A DNA stretch of 36,165 nucleotides, taken from NCBI GenBank assembly GCA_002331485.1, contig DCYS01000039.1:1-36165 (forward strand), given 5' to 3'. Each line of letters opens with the position of its first letter. The stretch's first letter is position 1. This stretch comes from Flavobacteriales bacterium UBA2104 (GTDB lineage Bacteria > Bacteroidota > Bacteroidia > Flavobacteriales_D > Crocinitomicaceae). The position numbers and the translations under genes were made by a program. A model generated the notes under the pieces. The model had not been told where the DNA came from, ran no database searches, and saw only the letters and a program-made list of their open reading frames with translations. This document shows, piece after piece, positions 7,421 to 15,248 of the stretch.

Positions 7421-8176
7421 TCAATCATAAACGATCTTGAAGTTATGAAGACTTCTCACGAATAAACAACGAGGAATTTGAATACTTCTGTCAACCTGTA
7501 GAATATCAAACCGTCGGAAATTACATAGTTCATCAGGTAACTCAAGAAGAAATCCAGCATTACTGAGGTACAATTCATGCATATTTGTCAAATTACCAAT
7601 TTCTCGTGGAATACTCCTGATATCATTATACCTCAGATCTAAAATTTCTATGCTACCACTTTCAAAAAGTTCAGGTTGTATCGTATCTAATTCATTGAAC
7701 GATACGGTGAGCGTTTTCAAGTTCGGAAGATCGCCTATCTCATCAGGTAACATCTTCAAATTATTGTTGTCAATCTTCAAATGTTCCAATCGCTTTAGTT
7801 GTCCTATTGAACTAGGAAGACTATCGATCTCATTGAAATGAATAAAAAGCACTTCTAAATTCTCCAGTAATCCAATTTCCTCGGGTAAGGTGGTAAGATC
7901 ATTTCGGCCAATGTATAGCTTTTTCAAGTTTTTCAACTCCCCTATACGCGGAGAAATTTCCTTCAAATTCGTTTGAAATAGTCTGAGCTCCTCCAACTCA
8001 TTTAGATCAAAAACGTCTTCGGGAATCACAGTTAAGTTCTTTCGATTTAAATTGAGTGATTTGGTTGTTTCATCTGCTTTATCGATATCTCTCAATGCAA
8101 ACCATGCGCAACCGGGTGAAATTAGAACTACGAAAAAAACTAAAAAAATGTTATTTCTGAGAAAGCTATAGATCAA
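7421..8176 (-). CDS. Leucine-rich-repeat protein, probable lipoprotein
   Basis: 251 residues if translation starts at the TTG at 8176. No ATG is available upstream; the next alternative (TTG at 8233) lies inside the divergent coding sequence. The chosen start gives a compact signal sequence: Arg7, a hydrophobic core IFLVFFVVLI, then SPGC with Cys23 as possible lipidation site, although Pro before Gly is not a canonical lipobox. About seven repeats of ~23 residues follow (for example LKNLKKLYIGRNDLTTLPEE and LPNLKTLTVSFNELDTI), of the short bacterial type resembling internalin or Shoc2-like repeats. Such domains bind proteins; the partner is unknown. It lies upstream of the phhA leader on the same strand, so readthrough is possible because no strong terminator is seen after its stop codon. 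Confidence 0.75.
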   Translation of the reverse strand: MIYSFLRNNIFLVFFVVLISPGCAWFALRDIDKADETTKSLNLNRKNLTVIPEDVFDLNELEELRLFQTNLKEISPRIGELKNLKKLYIGRNDLTTLPEEIGLLENLEVLFIHFNEIDSLPSSIGQLKRLEHLKIDNNNLKMLPDEIGDLPNLKTLTVSFNELDTIQPELFESGSIEILDLRYNDIRSIPREIGNLTNMHELYLSNAGFLLELPDELCNFRRFDILQVDRSIQIPRCLFVRSLHNFKIVYD

Positions 8177-8214
8177 TATGTTACATTTAAAACAATTAAC
8201 GAAAAAATAAAGAT

Positions 8215-8640
8215 ATGAAAAAAGTAACAGCAATATTAGCGTTTGGTTCTATCATCGCTTGTGGCAGCCTTTTCGCACAAGAAGAAAAGACAGTTGAAGT
8301 GAAAAAGGTAGAAATGATCGAAGAAAATCATGAAGGTCATGAACATCATAAAAAAATGGAAGAAGAGCTCAACTTATCTGAAGAGCAAAAAGCAGAGATG
8401 AAAGCTATCAAAGAAAAATATGCGGCCAAAGAGAAAGCGCAAAAAGAACAGATGATGGCGTTGAAAAAGTCAATGAAGGAGCTTCGTGAAGCAAAGCGAA
8501 AAGAGATGCACGAAGTATTAACTCCTGAGCAAAAGAAAAAAGCAGAAGCTCATCATGCACAGATGAAAAAGAAAAAACATGTTAAAAAACAAGTACACAA
8601 AAAGAAAGTGGAAAGACGTCAAGAGCTAAGAAAGAATTAA
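8215..8640 (+). CDS. Exported His/Lys-rich helical protein (Spy/CpxP- or DUF4890-like)
   Basis: 141 residues. Signal peptide MKKVTAILAFGSIIACGSLFAQ with likely cleavage after Ala21. The mature part is almost entirely charged and helical: a His-rich segment near residues 41-47 (HEGHEHH), then LNLSEEQKAEMKAIKEKYAAKEKA and LTPEQKKKAEAHHAQMKKKK. The LSEEQ and LTPEQ motifs spaced along a helical hairpin recall periplasmic Spy/CpxP-like proteins (LTxxQ motifs), which act as chaperones or metal/stress sensors. The tail is very basic. The His clusters could bind metal. Function is not proven. It shares a bidirectional terminator with the convergent msrA. Confidence 0.7.
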   Translation: MKKVTAILAFGSIIACGSLFAQEEKTVEVKKVEMIEENHEGHEHHKKMEEELNLSEEQKAEMKAIKEKYAAKEKAQKEQMMALKKSMKELREAKRKEMHEVLTPEQKKKAEAHHAQMKKKKHVKKQVHKKKVERRQELRKN

Positions 8641-8642
8641 GT

Positions 8643-8674
8643 AAAAAAGCGGAACTAAACAGTTCCGCTTTTTT
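8643..8674. terminator. Bidirectional terminator between the His/Lys-rich gene and msrA
   Basis: A perfect 14-bp stem (AAAAAAGCGGAACT / AGTTCCGCTTTTTT) with loop AAAC gives a T run on both strands. The msrA stop codon (8655-8657) lies inside the hairpin. Confidence 0.93.
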
Positions 8675-9200
8675 CTTTTAATTCATCTTTGAAAGCTGAC
8701 CTAAACTTTTCAACCTTTGGTCGAACTACAGCCCTACAATATGGCTGATCTGGATTATTCATATAGTAATCCTTGTGATTTGGTTCAGCTTCATAAAAAT
8801 TATTCAACTCTGTTATTTCAGTAACGATGGGATCTTTGAAAGCCCCCTCCTCTATTAATTTGGCCTTGTACTTTTCTGCAAGTTCTTGCTGCTTCGAATT
8901 GTGATAAAAAACAACAGATCGGTATTGTTCTCCCACATCATTACCCTGACGATTCAAGGTTGTTGGGTCATGAACAAACCAAAAAACTTCCAAAAGTTTA
9001 TCGTAAGAAATGATAGAAGGATCATACTTTATTCTGGCTACCTCTGCATGTCCCGTTGTACCCATGCACACCTCTTTATATGCTGGACGTTTCACATGAC
9101 CACCTGCATATCCTGGATAAACCTCCGAGACTCCTTCTAATTCACTAAAAACTGCTTCAACGCACCAGAAACATCCGGCTCCAAAAGTTGCTTCTTCCAT
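8655..9200 (-). CDS. msrA: Peptide-methionine (S)-S-oxide reductase
   Basis: 181 residues, normal length for a single-domain MsrA. The catalytic GCFWC motif is at residues 9-13 (Cys10 nucleophile, Cys13), followed by GYAGGH, YKEVCMGTTGHAE, YDP and FFxxHDPT-like (FWFVHDPTTLNRQGNDVGEQYRS), all typical of the family. It repairs oxidised methionine in proteins and free methionine-S-sulfoxide, using thioredoxin. There is no signal peptide, so it is cytoplasmic. It lies 44 bp downstream of the TPR membrane protein gene on the same strand and may be co-transcribed, although a 7-bp inverted repeat lies in the gap. No msrB is fused or adjacent. Confidence 0.96.
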   Translation of the reverse strand: MEEATFGAGCFWCVEAVFSELEGVSEVYPGYAGGHVKRPAYKEVCMGTTGHAEVARIKYDPSIISYDKLLEVFWFVHDPTTLNRQGNDVGEQYRSVVFYHNSKQQELAEKYKAKLIEEGAFKDPIVTEITELNNFYEAEPNHKDYYMNNPDQPYCRAVVRPKVEKFRSAFKDELKEKSGTV

Positions 9201-9214
9201 CTTATAATTTTTCT

Positions 9215-9245
9215 ACAGAACAATTAAGTTACCAATAGGTTCTGT
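9215..9245 (-). repeat. Inverted repeat between the TPR gene and msrA
   Basis: ACAGAAC (9215-9221) and GTTCTGT (9239-9245) form a 7-bp inverted repeat separated by 17 bases, touching the TPR gene stop codon. No T run follows, so it may be an operator or a weak processing structure. Confidence 0.35.
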
Positions 9246-10531
9246 TAATCCTGTCTTCTAGAAGTTTTTCGATAAGAAATAAAGACAAAACCCGCTATTG
9301 TCAAAACACAGATCAACACGATCCAAATCCAGTAATCCCAAATCGTATCTACCTTAGCGATTTGATCCCTTAACTCTTTTTCCCGTTGACTTGTTATATA
9401 TTCATTTTGCTTTAAGTTTTGCTCAAAACTTAATCGCAGCGTAGCGAGCTCACTGCTAATTTTCTCCTCATCTAATTTTTTATCAACCTCAATATACTCC
9501 CTTAACATTTTCGTTTCCATAACCGGATTATCCAGTGAATCATATAGAACACTCAATTGCATCAATGCATCTTGAATCCCCACATAATTCTTCTCGTCTC
9601 TGGCTAACTTTAATGACTTCTCATAAGCCACTTTCGCACTGTCCATCTCATTAACACCAAAAAAATAATCACCTAAGTTGTAGTAGCTCTCCGCGATGTA
9701 AAAAGCATTCCCCCACTTCTTACGATAAGCCAAAGCGAGCTCAAAGTAATCCTTTGCCTTATCCTGATCATCCTTGAAATAAGCCGCAATAGCTAAGTTT
9801 GTATACCCATTCGCGATTAGCTTATTGTTGCCCGTCGACAAGTTGTATTCCATACTTTTCTCCAACTCTTTGATGGCTTCTTCAAATTTATTCTGATTCA
9901 GGAAATACTGACCATACAAACCATAGGCAGTTCCAAGATTTCTAACATTTGAAGCCTTGTTATTCAAATCAATATACTCGTCCAGAAGTTTCTTTGCCTC
10001 ATCATATTTCTCCTGACTAATATAGATTCGTGCAAGGTTGGCAAACGACAACGACTCAAAACTTACTTTGCCGCTCTTCTTACCAAGTGAGATTGATTTC
10101 AAATAATGCTCCTCAGCTTTCTTTATTTGACTCTGTAAATAATGTGTATTGCCAAGTGCATTGTTTACCACACATTTCATGGAATCATTTTCCGCATATT
10201 CATAATAGTCCAGGGCATCGGTCAATTTGGAATAAGCCTCTGTGTAAAGCGCATGATCATTCAAATAATGTCCAAAGACATAATTTGATAATGCAATAGC
10301 ATCTTCTCTATCGTTCTCAATCCCCTCATCTTGTAGATCGCGAATAAAATAGAGTACCGTGTCTTCTTTGATCGCTGTTAACTTCACATGGAAAAACATC
10401 AACTTCTCCATCTTTTTATCGACATCCCCTTTATTGTAATCAACGATTTGCTCTGATAGATCCTGAGCAGAAACGAACTGACCTAAAATAGTCGCAATAA
10501 AGACAATAAACACCAACTTGTAAGCGTGCAT
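9245..10531 (-). CDS. Exported TPR-repeat protein with C-terminal membrane anchor
   Basis: 428 residues. A signal peptide (VFIVFIATILGQFVSAQ) is followed by about seven tetratricopeptide-like repeats (~60-345; for example KKAEEHYLKSISLGKKSGK and AIKELEKSMEYN), a short coiled segment (~355-390, KQNEYITSQREKELRDQ), and one transmembrane helix (~400-420, WIWIVLICVLTIAGFVFI) with a basic tail YRKTSRRQD. The layout is that of the sensor half of Bacteroidota TPR histidine kinases or LuxR-type TPR regulators, but no kinase or DNA-binding domain follows. It is therefore either a stand-alone scaffold or a receptor that has lost its output domain. A TATATTTG -7 element lies at 10548-10555. Confidence 0.8.
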   Translation of the reverse strand: MHAYKLVFIVFIATILGQFVSAQDLSEQIVDYNKGDVDKKMEKLMFFHVKLTAIKEDTVLYFIRDLQDEGIENDREDAIALSNYVFGHYLNDHALYTEAYSKLTDALDYYEYAENDSMKCVVNNALGNTHYLQSQIKKAEEHYLKSISLGKKSGKVSFESLSFANLARIYISQEKYDEAKKLLDEYIDLNNKASNVRNLGTAYGLYGQYFLNQNKFEEAIKELEKSMEYNLSTGNNKLIANGYTNLAIAAYFKDDQDKAKDYFELALAYRKKWGNAFYIAESYYNLGDYFFGVNEMDSAKVAYEKSLKLARDEKNYVGIQDALMQLSVLYDSLDNPVMETKMLREYIEVDKKLDEEKISSELATLRLSFEQNLKQNEYITSQREKELRDQIAKVDTIWDYWIWIVLICVLTIAGFVFISYRKTSRRQD

Positions 10532-10636
10532 AAGAAGTATTTTAAACCAAATATATCAAACTTCATTGGCTTTTGCCCCGAAAAAGTCGTTAATCTTTCA
10601 TTGATTTAAGCACCAGGTTCTGTGTTACTAATGTAC

Positions 10637-10667
10637 TTTGATTTCAACAATTCATTGGTTACTTTTG
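10637..10667 (+). promoter_or_regulatory. Promoter of pruA
   Basis: TTTG (10637-10640), 19 bases, then TACTTTTG (10660-10667): a full match to the Bacteroidota TTG-N17-23-TAnnTTTG promoter, 28 bases before the ATG. Confidence 0.8.
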
Positions 10668-10695
10668 TTGGGAAAATAAAAAGACAAATAGATTT

Positions 10696-12324
10696 ATGGC
10701 AAATGCACATTTTAATGTACCAAAGGCAGTAAATGAACCAATTAATTCATATGCTCCAGGTACTCCAGAGAGAGAATCATTATTAGCGAAATACAAAGAA
10801 ATGTATAATCAGGAACCTATCGATGTTCCTATGTATATCGGTGGTGAGGAAGTTCGTACTTCAAATAAGAAGCCAATGAACCCACCTCACGATCATAAAA
10901 AATTGTTAGGTCACTTCAATTACGGTGATAAATCTCATGTAGAGAAAGCGATAGACGCTGCCTTAAAAGCACGTAAAAACTGGTCTAAAATGAACTGGGA
11001 AGATCGTGCAAGTATCTTTTTGAAGGCTGCTGACCTGGTTGCTGGGCCGTATAGAGATAAGATCAATGCGGCAACGATGCTAGGTCAATCAAAGAATCTA
11101 TACCAAACAGAGATCGATGCTGCTTGTGAGCTTGCGGATTTCTTGCGTTTCAACGTACAGTATATGTCCGAGCTTTACACGGAGCAACCGGAATCTCCAC
11201 GTGGATTCTGGAACCGTTTAGAGTGGAGACCTTTAGAAGGATTTATTTTTGCGGTAACACCATTTAACTTTACTGCGATTGCAGGTAACTTACCATCAGC
11301 TCCAGCCATGTTAGGAAATGTAGCTGTATGGAAACCAGCAGAAACTCAAGTGTATGCTGCTAACGTAATTATGGAGATCTTCAATGAAGCTGGTTTACCT
11401 GACGGAGTGATCAACATGATCACGGTTGAAGGACCAGATGCTGGTGATGTTGTATTCAAGCACAAAGACTTTGCAGGTCTTCACTTTACTGGATCTACTG
11501 CAGTATTCAAGCACCTTTGGAAAGAGATCGCGAAAAACATCGACAACTACAGAGCATATCCTAGAATTGTTGGTGAAACTGGTGGTAAAGACTTTATCAT
11601 GGTTCACAAAACGGCGAACCCAGTTGAGGTTGGAACAGCAATCTCAAGAGGAGCATTCGAATTCCAGGGACAAAAATGTTCTGCAGCCTCTCGTGCTTAC
11701 ATTCCTAAAGATATGTGGCCAGAAGTGAAGAAAACAGTTGTTGAACAAGTTAGTGAATTTAAAATGGGAAGTCCTGAAGATTCATCTAACTTCATTACTG
11801 CAGTTATAGATGAAAAAGCTTTCGATAAAATTGCAGAATACATTGATTACTGTAAAAATGCGAGTGATGCTGAGATCGTTATTGGAGGTAACTATGATAA
11901 ATCTGAAGGATATTTCATTGAGCCTACAGTAGTTCTTACAACTGATCCAAAGTTCAGAACAATGGTAGAGGAGATCTTTGGACCTGTAATTACAATTTAC
12001 TTGTATGACGGTGAAAAGTATGAAGAGACCATGGAACTTTTAGATGGAACTTCAGAATACGCACTAACAGGTTCTATCATGGCTAAAGATCGTTACGCGA
12101 TCACAAAAGCAATTGACATGTTGGAAAACAGTGCTGGTAACTTCTACATTAATGACAAGCCGACTGGAGCTGTTGTTGGACAGCAGCCATTTGGTGGTGC
12201 CAGAGGTTCAGGTACAAATGATAAAGCAGGTGCTAAGTTAAACTTGTTACGTTGGGTTTCAGCGCGTACGATCAAGGAAACTTTTGTTCCAGCAAGAGAT
12301 TACAAATACCCATTTATGGGATAA
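10696..12324 (+). CDS. pruA: L-glutamate gamma-semialdehyde (1-pyrroline-5-carboxylate) dehydrogenase
   Basis: 542 residues, the length of stand-alone eukaryote-like P5C dehydrogenases and shorter than fused PutA. Aldehyde dehydrogenase fold: NAD-site residues around TPFNFTAIAGNLP (~188-200) and KPAE (~213), GSTAVFKHLW (~266), general base Glu294 in VGETGGKDF, nucleophile Cys328 in FQGQKCSAASR, and EIFGPV (~424). It oxidises glutamate semialdehyde, arising from proline or ornithine, to glutamate with NAD+ in the cytoplasm. The proline dehydrogenase gene is not adjacent; ornithine aminotransferase, which makes the same substrate, lies about 3 kb downstream on the other strand. It is a single-gene unit with its own promoter and terminator. 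Confidence 0.97.
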   Translation: MANAHFNVPKAVNEPINSYAPGTPERESLLAKYKEMYNQEPIDVPMYIGGEEVRTSNKKPMNPPHDHKKLLGHFNYGDKSHVEKAIDAALKARKNWSKMNWEDRASIFLKAADLVAGPYRDKINAATMLGQSKNLYQTEIDAACELADFLRFNVQYMSELYTEQPESPRGFWNRLEWRPLEGFIFAVTPFNFTAIAGNLPSAPAMLGNVAVWKPAETQVYAANVIMEIFNEAGLPDGVINMITVEGPDAGDVVFKHKDFAGLHFTGSTAVFKHLWKEIAKNIDNYRAYPRIVGETGGKDFIMVHKTANPVEVGTAISRGAFEFQGQKCSAASRAYIPKDMWPEVKKTVVEQVSEFKMGSPEDSSNFITAVIDEKAFDKIAEYIDYCKNASDAEIVIGGNYDKSEGYFIEPTVVLTTDPKFRTMVEEIFGPVITIYLYDGEKYEETMELLDGTSEYALTGSIMAKDRYAITKAIDMLENSAGNFYINDKPTGAVVGQQPFGGARGSGTNDKAGAKLNLLRWVSARTIKETFVPARDYKYPFMG

Positions 12325-12340
12325 TATAAATCTTGATTAT

Positions 12341-12377
12341 AGAAAAGCCGCCTCACATTTGAGACGGCTTTTCTTTT
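12341..12377 (+). terminator. Terminator after pruA
   Basis: AGAAAAGCCGCCTCA pairs with TGAGACGGCTTTTCT, with one mismatch, and is followed by TTTTT. It begins 17 bases after the stop codon. Confidence 0.9.
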
Positions 12378-12437
12378 TTAACACCGCTTATTTAACAACA
12401 AAGTAATACCTGCTCAATTATCACAAACAATTCATCC

Positions 12438-12445
12438 TATCTTTG
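12438..12445 (+). promoter_or_regulatory. -7 element of the FtsB/DivIC-like gene
   Basis: TATCTTTG ends 4 bases before the GTG start codon, so any transcript from it would carry little or no 5' untranslated region. Confidence 0.5.
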
Positions 12446-12449
12446 AATT

Positions 12450-12737
12450 GTGATCAAGAAGTTAAAATACCTCAAGAACAAGTATATCCTTACACTGGTA
12501 GTATTTGCCATTTATGTTCTTTTCCTTGACGATGTAGATGTATTTACGATCATTCGCCAGGAGATCAAACTCAATAAATTACAGGAAGAAAAAGAGGAGG
12601 TGTTGACGAAATATGAAAAGACTAAATCAACTCTAGATCAATTGGATAATCTTGAATCACTGGAGAAATACGCACGTGAAGAAAAGATGTTCAAGAAAGA
12701 TGACGAGGACATCTTTGTGATCGTTGAGGAAAAATAA
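12450..12737 (+). CDS. ftsB: FtsB/DivIC-family septum formation protein
   Basis: 95 residues with a GTG start; there is no in-frame ATG near the N-terminus that would keep the membrane segment. A short basic cytoplasmic N-terminus (IKKLKYLKNKY) is followed by one transmembrane helix (~13-27), a coiled coil (~35-70, QEIKLNKLQEEKEEVLTKYE), then the conserved C-terminal pattern LEKYAREEKMFKKDDEDIFVI. This is the FtsB/DivIC family, single-pass components of the divisome that bind FtsL and FtsQ. In Flavobacteriia this gene usually ends in EDIFVIVEE as here. Its stop codon lies 3 bases from the stop of the convergent gene. Confidence 0.88.
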   Translation: MIKKLKYLKNKYILTLVVFAIYVLFLDDVDVFTIIRQEIKLNKLQEEKEEVLTKYEKTKSTLDQLDNLESLEKYAREEKMFKKDDEDIFVIVEEK

Positions 12738-12740
12738 ACC

Positions 12741-13535
12741 TTACTTCAACCGATAAGCACATTTTAAGCCTAAAAATAGATTTCTGTTCATAAAGTTATT
12801 GACTTCGCCTGGAATAGGATACTGGTTCCTATATTTTAGATAGCCAAACATTAAAGAGGGTACTTCTGTAGATAAACCAATCGATAATCTTTTATTCAAC
12901 TTAAAAATTGCTCCGAGATAATAATGAACTTCTTGATTAATGAGGCTTTTTCTGTACATGGATTTAGGGTATTTGAGCTCCCTCCATGATTCGTTACTTG
13001 GAAGATGATGATAGGTTGTCCGATTCAAAAATGCATAGTTAATTCGATACGTTAAACCGTATTCAAAATCAAAGATCCGCGACCATTTTTTAATGAATAT
13101 TACTCCAAGTCTGAATCCAAGGTTGTTTGATCTTGTTGAATAGTCGAGTGGGTAATCCGAATCGTAAATATGATATAAAGTAGTGTCAGCATCAACTGGT
13201 TGTATGTATAAAAACCCAAAATGATGATCCCTGTAAACCTGATTATAAAGCAGACCTGCCTCAAGTTTCAGTGATAAGCTTCTTCCTTTTTTTTGTTTTT
13301 TTAATTCTAATTCAATAAGTGAAGTTTGAATAGCAACAAATGGTTTACAGTTCCATGAAGAAGTATGATACACATTCCGTTCGTATCGATCCTCGCCAAA
13401 AAAATCTGAGAACTTTTCATTCGTTACAGATGAATTGAATTTAGCACCTGATGTCACTGAAACATCTGTTAAATACTCCTGACCATATAACATAGAGGTG
13501 AGAAATAGGATCGTAAGTGCTAAGCTTGTTTTCAT
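12741..13535 (-). CDS. Exported protein of unknown function, probable outer-membrane beta-barrel
   Basis: 264 residues. The signal peptide MKTSLALTILFLTSMLYG is cleaved before QEYLT. The rest shows alternating polar/hydrophobic strands ending in aromatic residues (KLEAGLLYNQVY, FDFEYGLTYRINYAF, LSIGLSTEVPSLMFGYLKYR) and finishes FLGLKCAYRLK, as expected for a small outer-membrane barrel. No specific family is recognised. A CAAATTTG sequence (one mismatch from the -7 motif) lies just upstream. Alone on its strand between ftsB and the CstB-type gene. Confidence 0.6.
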   Translation of the reverse strand: MKTSLALTILFLTSMLYGQEYLTDVSVTSGAKFNSSVTNEKFSDFFGEDRYERNVYHTSSWNCKPFVAIQTSLIELELKKQKKGRSLSLKLEAGLLYNQVYRDHHFGFLYIQPVDADTTLYHIYDSDYPLDYSTRSNNLGFRLGVIFIKKWSRIFDFEYGLTYRINYAFLNRTTYHHLPSNESWRELKYPKSMYRKSLINQEVHYYLGAIFKLNKRLSIGLSTEVPSLMFGYLKYRNQYPIPGEVNNFMNRNLFLGLKCAYRLK

Positions 13536-13709
13536 ATAAGCTAAAACAAATTTGAAGGTCTAAAAGTTACAATTCAAACCTTATGTACTCTGCAGAAAAA
13601 CTGATAAAAGTCAGTTTCCTTCTGTAACATTTGTCATTCTGCTTTCATCGATAATTCAAGTCCTTTGTACTAGACAATTAACAGAATTATTCATATAAAA
13701 TACGAGCAA

Positions 13710-15122
13710 ATGAAAGTAGAACAAATTTATACCGGATGTATCGCACACGCAGCATACTATCTAGAAAACAATGGTGAAGCGGCAATATTTGATCCATTGA
13801 GAGAAGTGGAACCATACATAGAGAAAGCGAAAAAAGATAACGCTAAGATCAAATACGTTTTCGAAACGCACTTTCATGCGGATTTCGTTTCAGGTCACTT
13901 AGACCTGGCAAAAAAGACAGGAGCTGATATCGTTTATGGACCGACAGCAAAACCACAATTTGAAGCGATCGTAGCAGAAGATAATCAGGAGTTCAAAGTC
14001 GGGAATTATACCGTGAGAGTTTTACATACTCCCGGACATACGATGGAGTCGACAACTTACCTATTGATCGATGAAAAAGGTAAGGAACATGGAATAATCA
14101 CTGGAGACACACTATTTATAGGAGATGTTGGTCGTCCTGACTTAGCTCAACATGTGATCGAAGATCTAACCGAAGAAAAGCTTGCAGGTCATTTATTCGA
14201 TTCACTAAGAAATAAGATCATGCCGTTAAGTGATGACCTTATCGTTTATCCAAATCATGGAGCAGGAAGTGCTTGTGGTAAGAAAATGTCATCTGAAACA
14301 ACTGATACGCTGGGAAATCAGAAAAAGACCAACTATGCTTTGAGAGCAGACATGACAAAAGAGGAGTTCATCCAAGAATTACTTTCTGGTCTTACAACAC
14401 CTCCTGGATACTTCCCGAAAAATGTTCTAATGAATATTCAAGGCTACGAAAGTCTAGATGATGTGATGGAAAGAGCCGAAAAACCTCTAAGTGTAAAAGC
14501 ATTTGAACTTGTCGCCAATGAAAAAAGACCGTTAATCCTGGATACTCGTCCTGCTGATCAATTCCATAAAGGGTTTGTACCGAATAGTATCAATATAGGA
14601 CTTGACAGCAACTTTGCAATGTGGGTTGGAGAGCTTATTCCAGATATCAAACAAGAGATTCTTCTCGTTACAGAACCAGGAAAAGAGGAAGAAAGCATAA
14701 TTCGCCTATCAAGAGTAGGTTATGATCATGCGATCGGATACCTTGATGGTGGATTCGATGCATGGAAAAAAGAAGGAAAAGAAGTAGATACAGCTAAACG
14801 TATCACGGCGACTGAATTAAAATCAAAGATGGAAGCTGGAATAAAGGTATTCGATGTACGTAAAGAGAGTGAATTTAATGCTCAACACATTGAAGGCGCT
14901 ATCAATACTCCGTTAAACACGTTAAATGAGCATCTCGCTGCTTTTCCAAAGGATGAAGAGTTTGTGATCCATTGTGCAGGAGGGTATAGAAGTATGATCG
15001 CAGCATCTATCTTGAAATCTAGAGGTTGGGAAAACTTCGAGGATGTTATAGGTGGATTTGATGCTATCAAAGAAACAGAAATTCCAGTTACGGATTATGT
15101 TTGTCCTACAACACTGTTGTAA
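13710..15122 (+). CDS. CstB-type persulfide dioxygenase fused to two rhodanese domains
   Basis: 470 residues. The N-terminal metallo-beta-lactamase domain (~1-250) has H54-F-H56-A-D58 and H63 (THFHADFVSGH), LHTPGHTMES, GDTLFIGDVGRPDL and PNHGAGSACG, the ETHE1-like non-heme iron site. The first rhodanese module (~265-350) has no cysteine at the active position (LVTEPGKEEES) and is a pseudo-rhodanese. The second (~365-465) has Cys422 in HCAGGYRS. This MBL/pseudo-rhodanese/rhodanese order is that of staphylococcal CstB, which oxidises persulfides to thiosulfate or sulfite. It therefore probably detoxifies sulfide-derived persulfide in the cytoplasm. No sulfide:quinone reductase or CsoR-like regulator is adjacent. 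It may alternatively be annotated simply as MBL-fold hydrolase with rhodanese domains. Confidence 0.92.
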   Translation: MKVEQIYTGCIAHAAYYLENNGEAAIFDPLREVEPYIEKAKKDNAKIKYVFETHFHADFVSGHLDLAKKTGADIVYGPTAKPQFEAIVAEDNQEFKVGNYTVRVLHTPGHTMESTTYLLIDEKGKEHGIITGDTLFIGDVGRPDLAQHVIEDLTEEKLAGHLFDSLRNKIMPLSDDLIVYPNHGAGSACGKKMSSETTDTLGNQKKTNYALRADMTKEEFIQELLSGLTTPPGYFPKNVLMNIQGYESLDDVMERAEKPLSVKAFELVANEKRPLILDTRPADQFHKGFVPNSINIGLDSNFAMWVGELIPDIKQEILLVTEPGKEEESIIRLSRVGYDHAIGYLDGGFDAWKKEGKEVDTAKRITATELKSKMEAGIKVFDVRKESEFNAQHIEGAINTPLNTLNEHLAAFPKDEEFVIHCAGGYRSMIAASILKSRGWENFEDVIGGFDAIKETEIPVTDYVCPTTLL

Positions 15123-15173
15123 TAAATATACGGCACAAAAAAAGGTATAATCCCGAAATCAAAAAAGATATAA

Positions 15174-15209
15174 AAAAACAGGGGCGTATTGCAATACGCC
15201 CCTGTTTTT
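15174..15209. terminator. Bidirectional terminator, perfect 36-bp palindrome, between the CstB-type gene and rocD
   Basis: AAAAACAGGGGCGTATTG (15174-15191) is followed directly by its exact reverse complement (15192-15209). Both strands end in T tracts, so it can stop both converging genes. Confidence 0.93.
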
Positions 15210-15237
15210 ATATCATGCCCCTTTTTTTTATATCATG
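15199..15237 (+). repeat. Short imperfect direct repeat beside the terminator
   Basis: CCCCTGTTTTTATATCATG (15199-15217) is followed by a second copy, CCCC, a longer T run and ATATCATG (15218-15237). The T run differs in length, as expected from slippage. Confidence 0.6.
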
Positions 15238-15248
15238 TAATAAGAATA

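Noticed and set aside
8177..8233. A longer start (TTG 8233) for the leucine-rich-repeat protein
   Set aside because: It would overlap the start of the divergent exported gene and put extra residues before the signal sequence.
13536..13709. 174-bp gap before the CstB-type gene searched for an operator
   Set aside because: Only a short ACTGA/TCAGT hairpin is visible and no clear -7/-33 pair, so nothing firm can be called.
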